From assembly GCA_965602035.1 (NCBI GenBank), contig OZ271919.1, forward strand, positions 2,108,001 through 2,172,000: DNA of 64,000 nt. The letters are read 5' to 3'. The translations under genes were made by a program, and so were the position numbers. The number at the start of each line of letters is the position of its first letter. Position 1 is the first letter of the stretch. Shown here piece by piece: positions 61,489-64,000 of this stretch. Under the pieces are notes generated by a model. The model was not told the origin of the DNA, searched no databases, and saw only the letters and a program-made list of their open reading frames with translations. This DNA comes from Natronospirillum sp965602035 (GTDB lineage: Bacteria > Pseudomonadota > Gammaproteobacteria > Pseudomonadales > Natronospirillaceae).

Positions 61489-61776
61489 CTAGTGAAGTTC
61501 GTTAAACACCTCAGGGTGTTGCTCTGCAATTCTAAGCAACGCCAATGCCGGGCCCTGTGGCTCTCGACGCCCTTGCTCCCAGTCTTGCAGGGTTCGTATG
61601 CTGACACCCATCAATCCGGCAAACGCTGATTGTGACAAGTTCAGCTTCATGCGGATCTCTCTGGGCGGCGATGGCGGTGTCAGCTCGGTTGTGCGTAGCT
61701 CGATCTCACCGGCATTGTGCCGCTGGATCTCCCGGATACTCTCCAGAATTTCGTTGCCAATGTCCCGTTTACTCAT
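61489..61776 (-). CDS. HigA-type XRE antitoxin
   Basis: A 95-residue helix-turn-helix antitoxin. The N-terminal half (LESIREIQRHNAGEIELRTT) likely contacts the toxin. The HTH is MKLNLSQSAFAGLMGVSIRT, then LQDWEQGRREPQGPA. Its ATG (61776) overlaps the toxin frame's final TAA by a few bases (ATGAGTAA), so it is coupled to the toxin frame. With the toxin broken upstream it may be a solitary antitoxin. Confidence 0.85.
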   Translation of the reverse strand: MSKRDIGNEILESIREIQRHNAGEIELRTTELTPPSPPREIRMKLNLSQSAFAGLMGVSIRTLQDWEQGRREPQGPALALLRIAEQHPEVFNELH

Positions 61777-62080
61777 TTTTCAGCGCCTCTGCGATTTGCT
61801 TGAGCGTATGACCCGGTATCGAGTCCCGCCTGGATTTTCGATACATCGTTCACATCCAGATCTGGTGTCGACTCTTCTTCCAGAAGTAAATCACTCTCAC
61901 CCCGCCACTTTTGCCGGTGTCAGGCAGTGCCCACCGTACCTTCCTGACTCCCCCAGATTCCCGAATCAGGTCACCAGCATTCGGCGACTTCAGCAGATAC
62001 TCCTGCAGTGCACGGTATTCGCCATCTGTGAAGTACTTTGGCAGTAGCTTCGTGAAAAGACTGGATTCTATGAAGACCAT
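61769..62080 (-). pseudogene. RelE/HigB-type toxin interrupted by an in-frame TGA
   Basis: The frame from ATG 62080 encodes 76 residues of a HigB-like toxin (FTKLLPKYFTDGEYRALQEY, VRKVRWALPDTGKSGGVRVI, YFWKKSRHQIWM), then hits TGA at 61852..61850. The same frame continues after it for 26 codons that look like the family's normal C-terminus (TMYRKSRRDSIPGHTLKQ, IAEALKNE) and stops with TAA at 61769, overlapping the antitoxin start. Homologues usually have Leu at the TGA position (QIWMLTMY). One base change from TTA would explain it, so it is probably a recently inactivated toxin. Confidence 0.8.
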
Positions 62081-62086
62081 CTAAAA

Positions 62087-62115
62087 AGTATACGGCGATG
62101 CCGTAGGTGGATCAA
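62087..62115 (-). promoter_or_regulatory. promoter with embedded operator of the HigB-type cassette
   Basis: On the minus strand TTGATC-N17-TATACT is a near-consensus sigma-70 promoter. The palindrome TACGGC-ATC-GCCGTA (62091-62105) covers most of the spacer and the start of the -10 box, ideal for autorepression by the XRE antitoxin. Confidence 0.7.
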
Positions 62116-62130
62116 GGCGCGGTCACGTGG

Positions 62131-62187
62131 GTGCAACGCTTCGCTAATGTGCGCCGCCTGCGGCGTCATCATTCAGCGGCTTGTTAG
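62131..62187 (-). repeat. attC site 3 (short type)
   Basis: On the minus strand from CTAACAAGCCGCTG to AGCGAAGCGTTGCAC, with GCCGC-AG-GCGGC forming the tip. R' (GTTGCAC) deviates at one position from GTTRRRY. It includes the last codons of the antitoxin gene ending at 62144. Confidence 0.7.
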
Positions 62188-62413
62188 CAGCTTCGGCGTT
62201 CAATCGCTCTACCAGCCACACCTTGATGATCGACTGTCGGGTCACACCGATACGAGCCGCTTCCCGATCCAATGACTCCACTACCCATGATGGAAAGTCG
62301 ACATTGATGCGCCGCTGATCCCGGTTGATCCGACGCGCCGTGGACACGTCGAGGTCATCAACGATATCGTTTTCGTCTTGATCAAATTTCTTGTCAAAAT
62401 CTCTAGCTTTCAT
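62144..62413 (-). CDS. CopG/ribbon-helix-helix antitoxin of BrnT
   Basis: An 89-residue antitoxin: an acidic head (FDKKFDQDENDIVDDLDVST) and a C-terminal CopG-like fold (RRINVDFPSWVVESLDREAA, RIGVTRQSIIKVWLVERL). It overlaps the end of the BrnT gene by 11 bases, indicating coupling. The final residues (NDDAAGGAH) are encoded inside the attC site. Confidence 0.85.
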   Translation of the reverse strand: MKARDFDKKFDQDENDIVDDLDVSTARRINRDQRRINVDFPSWVVESLDREAARIGVTRQSIIKVWLVERLNAEAANKPLNDDAAGGAH

Positions 62414-62666
62414 ACAGCTCTACCTCACTTCTTCGAGAACGCCGTACAGAAATGAGCCGAATCGTTCCGTCTCGGTAGGTGACGACGGCAGACCAGTGCC
62501 TTGGACCAATGCGGCCTATGAGCAGAAACCGAGGCTCGTCATCTGATCTAGCACGGATTTCAAGCAGGTCCGGATCTCTCCACAGAGCCTGCGCGTCCAG
62601 GAAGTCGATTCCATGTTTTTCCAGGTTGGCCAGACTTTTATCGTCGTCGAACTCGAAATCGCTCAT
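62403..62666 (-). CDS. brnT: BrnT toxin
   Basis: An 87-residue BrnT ribonuclease toxin, well conserved: FEFDDDKSLANLEKHGIDFL, DAQALWRDPDLLEI, RFLLIGRIGPRHWSAVVTYR and IRLISVRRSRRSEVELYE. It inhibits translation unless bound by its partner. ATG 62666. An own promoter with an inverted repeat lies immediately upstream. Confidence 0.92.
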   Translation of the reverse strand: MSDFEFDDDKSLANLEKHGIDFLDAQALWRDPDLLEIRARSDDEPRFLLIGRIGPRHWSAVVTYRDGTIRLISVRRSRRSEVELYES

Positions 62667-62701
62667 GAGTATAAATTATGCCTTTTCTACTCATCTGGCA
62701 A
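62665..62701 (-). promoter_or_regulatory. promoter and inverted repeat of the brnT cassette
   Basis: On the minus strand TTGCCA-N17-TAATTT (62701..62673). The 7-bp inverted repeat ATGAGTA (62665-62671)/TACTCAT (62688-62694) flanks the -10 box and reaches the start codon, a likely autorepression site. Confidence 0.65.
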
Positions 62702-62723
62702 GAGAGGCGTAGAACGCGTGGCT

Positions 62724-62799
62724 GCTAACGCCGAGCACAGCGGCGCGAGTTTACGAGCGTCCGGCGGCCGAAGGCCGCGTACTGATGCGTATTGTTAGC
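62724..62799 (-). repeat. attC site 2 (long type)
   Basis: On the minus strand from GCTAACAATACGC to CGGCGTTAGC, about 76 bp, highly similar to the sites at 61406 and 63580. Confidence 0.9.
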
Positions 62800-62813
62800 C
62801 GTCAACTCCAGCG

Positions 62814-63194
62814 CTACGCCGCATGGCTGTCATCGTGAGAACGGTGTTTTAACAAGCTCTCTGCCGGGATTGAAAACGTCTCGTGCAACCCCTCGATCAT
62901 GCGAAGTGTCAGTGGCCGCTTTCGGGCCAATACTTCGTAGACCCGATTCTTGCGCCCGATGACTGGAACCAGGTCATCCACGGTAAGTCCCTGCTGTTCC
63001 ATACGGAACTTAATGGCTTCAATGGGATCCGGAAAATCCATTGGATAATGCGCGCGTTCGTATGCCTCAACCAACGTTACAAGTACATCCAGTCGGTCTC
63101 CCTCAGAGGAACCAGCCTCAGCGGACATCAGGCCTTCAATTTCTTTCAGAGCTGCCTCGTAGTCAGCTTCTGTTTTGATAGGACGAATTTCCAT
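62814..63194 (-). CDS. higA: HigA-family antitoxin/transcriptional regulator
   Basis: A 126-residue COG5499-type antitoxin: EIRPIKTEADYEAALKEIEG at the N-terminus, HYPMDFPDPIEAIKFRMEQQ, and the XRE HTH LTVDDLVPVIGRKNRVYEVL. ATG 63194 has GAGG six bases upstream; a TTG at 63206 is a worse start. The toxin gene ends nine bases before this start, so they form one operon, toxin first. Confidence 0.9.
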   Translation of the reverse strand: MEIRPIKTEADYEAALKEIEGLMSAEAGSSEGDRLDVLVTLVEAYERAHYPMDFPDPIEAIKFRMEQQGLTVDDLVPVIGRKNRVYEVLARKRPLTLRMIEGLHETFSIPAESLLKHRSHDDSHAA

Positions 63195-63202
63195 AAGACA
63201 CC

Positions 63203-63505
63203 TCAAATAGTCTGAGCATCGATTTCGTCATACTGCTTGTGTGTACCGATGAAGCGGATGTACACAACACGATAGGCATAGTTGATCCAAACCACCAACC
63301 GATACTTGTTCCCGGCGATGTTAAAAACAACACGGCCATCTCGCAGGATACTGGCGTTTGAAAATTGCGCCTTCACTTCATTCGGGGTGGACCAGTCCGC
63401 CTTCAGCGTCTCCCTGTACCAGGCCATTCCGGGCTCGACGGAATCCGCATAAGAAGGCGAGCTTTCCCAAAACCGTTTCAGTGTTGACAGGGCAATGATT
63501 CGCAT
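63203..63505 (-). CDS. higB: HigB-family mRNA interferase toxin
   Basis: A 100-residue HigB toxin of the COG4680 type: MRIIALSTLKRFWESSPSYA, TPNEVKAQFSNASILRDGRV, VFNIAGNKYRLVVWINYAYR and VYIRFIGTHKQYDEIDAQTI. All typical blocks are intact, so it is probably active. It should cleave mRNA on the ribosome. It is driven by its own promoter at 63512-63540. Confidence 0.92.
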   Translation of the reverse strand: MRIIALSTLKRFWESSPSYADSVEPGMAWYRETLKADWSTPNEVKAQFSNASILRDGRVVFNIAGNKYRLVVWINYAYRVVYIRFIGTHKQYDEIDAQTI

Positions 63506-63511
63506 GAATTC

Positions 63512-63540
63512 AGTTTAGTCCCATTTTGGGACCTATGCAA
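63512..63540 (-). promoter_or_regulatory. higBA promoter with palindromic operator in the spacer
   Basis: On the minus strand TTGCAT-N17-TAAACT. The 15-bp palindrome GTCCCA-N3-TGGGAC (63518-63532) sits exactly between the two boxes, the expected place for HigA autorepression. Confidence 0.75.
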
Positions 63541-63579
63541 CCCCTCCAAGGATGAGGGCGAGTCCGTTCAATTTTGACG

Positions 63580-63656
63580 GCTAACGTTCAGCACAGCGGC
63601 GCGAGTTTACGAGCGTCCGGCGGCCGCAGGCCGCGGACTGCTGCGCCTTGTTAAGC
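63580..63656 (-). repeat. attC site 1 (long type)
   Basis: On the minus strand from GGCTTAACAAGGCGC to CTGAACGTTAGC, about 77 bp. It ends the uracil-DNA-glycosylase-like cassette and shares the same central block as attC sites 2 and 4. Confidence 0.9.
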
Positions 63657-63663
63657 CGAAACG

Positions 63664-64000
63664 TTACAAACCGTCCAACAGTTTTCGTACAGAACGCCAA
63701 CTACTCAAAATCGATTCCCGGTTCTCTGGTCTTCTGTTCACGAACATTGGACTCGGATGCGGGCTTGAAAAGATCTCCATCTCCGGCGCAATGCGTTTGA
63801 TATGGTTCTCGCCCTTCTGAGCTTTGGCGCCAACCAACACAATAGCGCGTAACTTTGTGAACAGCGGCAATAATTCTCCCAGTGACTCGACTCCAGCCGC
63901 GATATCGGCCGAGTTCGCCGGTCGAATTTTAGCGCCTGACCCAATGTACCACGGGACAATATTCCAAATGGCGATCCGGCGCCGGTCTATGGCGGCGGAA
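63664..64000 (-). CDS. uracil-DNA-glycosylase superfamily protein, C-terminal part
   Basis: The frame is open from the right edge (first full codon at 63999) to TAA 63664, 111 codons plus stop. It contains RRIAIWNIVPWYIG, a leucine-rich helix (LGELLPLFTKLR), the strand AIVLVGAKAQ and the motif HPSPMFVNRRPEN. HPSP with the preceding LVG-A-Q strand is the second signature of the UDG superfamily. The N-terminal active-site motif is outside the window. A TTG at 63870 is an internal codon, not a start. It is a cassette gene followed by attC 1. Confidence 0.7.
   Translation of the reverse strand, partial: SAAIDRRRIAIWNIVPWYIGSGAKIRPANSADIAAGVESLGELLPLFTKLRAIVLVGAKAQKGENHIKRIAPEMEIFSSPHPSPMFVNRRPENRESILSSWRSVRKLLDGL

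Larger units (their letters stand above)
59480..64000 (-). mobile_element. chromosomal-integron gene-cassette array (partial)
   Basis: Seven cassette-type units, all reading leftward, are separated by five recognisable attC sites (60764, 61406, 62131, 62724, 63580). The gene set (mostly toxin-antitoxin pairs plus small enzymes and DUFs) and the lower GC than the flanking chromosome are typical of sedentary integrons. Genes read away from the integrase in known arrays, so intI and attI should lie to the right of this window. The left end near 59480-59605 has no clear attC. Confidence 0.85.

Noticed and set aside
63738..63959. 73-codon frame at the right edge
   Set aside because: It is in a different frame from the UDG-like protein, whose HPSP motif and long open frame are convincing.
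2100..64000. CRISPR arrays, prophage or insertion sequences
   Set aside because: No regularly spaced repeats, phage structural genes or transposase frames were found; repeats present are attC or REP-type.

Overview
The window looks like the chromosome of a GC-rich, free-living aquatic gammaproteobacterium. The evidence is a UbiK-GlnK-AmtB neighbourhood as in pseudomonads, a SpoT/RpoZ/Gmk cluster, AcnA, RadA, HemE and AcpH, a GacA-type control site, and a chromosomal-integron cassette array. A saccharospirillum/halomonad-like relative fits, but the genus is inference from gene content. No rRNA, tRNA, CRISPR array, prophage or IS element was seen.

Layout. 1-2.6 kb: nitrogen sensing (ubiK fragment, sigma-54 promoter, glnK-amtB, a second PII gene). 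2.6-5.9 kb: spoT, rpoZ, gmk. 6-11 kb: an alpha-glucoside-type ABC importer (binding protein and two permeases) with its LacI regulator, but no ATPase gene beside it. 11.3-17 kb: a complete Dpp/Opp-type peptide importer. 17-22.8 kb: proline use (putP, putA, AraC regulator) with an AraC-type direct repeat upstream of putA. 22.8-31.3 kb: an Aer-like receptor, a twin methyltransferase, an FMN glutamate-synthase-like protein, a LysR regulator, msrB and small unknown proteins. 31.3-31.6 kb: a perfect TGTAAG-N6-CTTACA palindrome followed by a GGA-rich segment, read here as a GacA-activated RsmY/RsmZ/CsrB-type regulatory RNA. 31.6-46.9 kb: radA, an esterase, hemE, acpH, a hybrid kinase with a periplasmic SUOX-fold partner, acnA, an SUI1 protein, a flavin split-barrel protein, an MFS carrier and a MocR regulator coupled to a metallopeptidase. 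47-54.8 kb: a signalling block of two multi-sensor kinases facing three response regulators (GGDEF, stand-alone receiver, HDOD). 55-59.5 kb: housekeeping and repair genes (LiaF-like, YcaQ, TPMT, ArfB, YnfA, GFA, GGCT).

59.6-64 kb is an integron cassette array with every gene on the minus strand. Five attC sites are readable. Cassettes carry two BrnT-type and two HigB-type toxin-antitoxin pairs, a uracil-DNA-glycosylase-like gene cut by the window edge, and DUF1801 and DUF1697 proteins. One HigB toxin is interrupted by an in-frame TGA. Three of the toxin cassettes carry their own promoter with an inverted repeat in it. The orientation predicts that the integrase and attI lie beyond the right edge.

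The ABC, proline and PII genes fit an organism scavenging sugars, peptides and amino acids. The candidate Gac/Rsm RNA, the kinase block and the energy-taxis receptor suggest substantial lifestyle switching.
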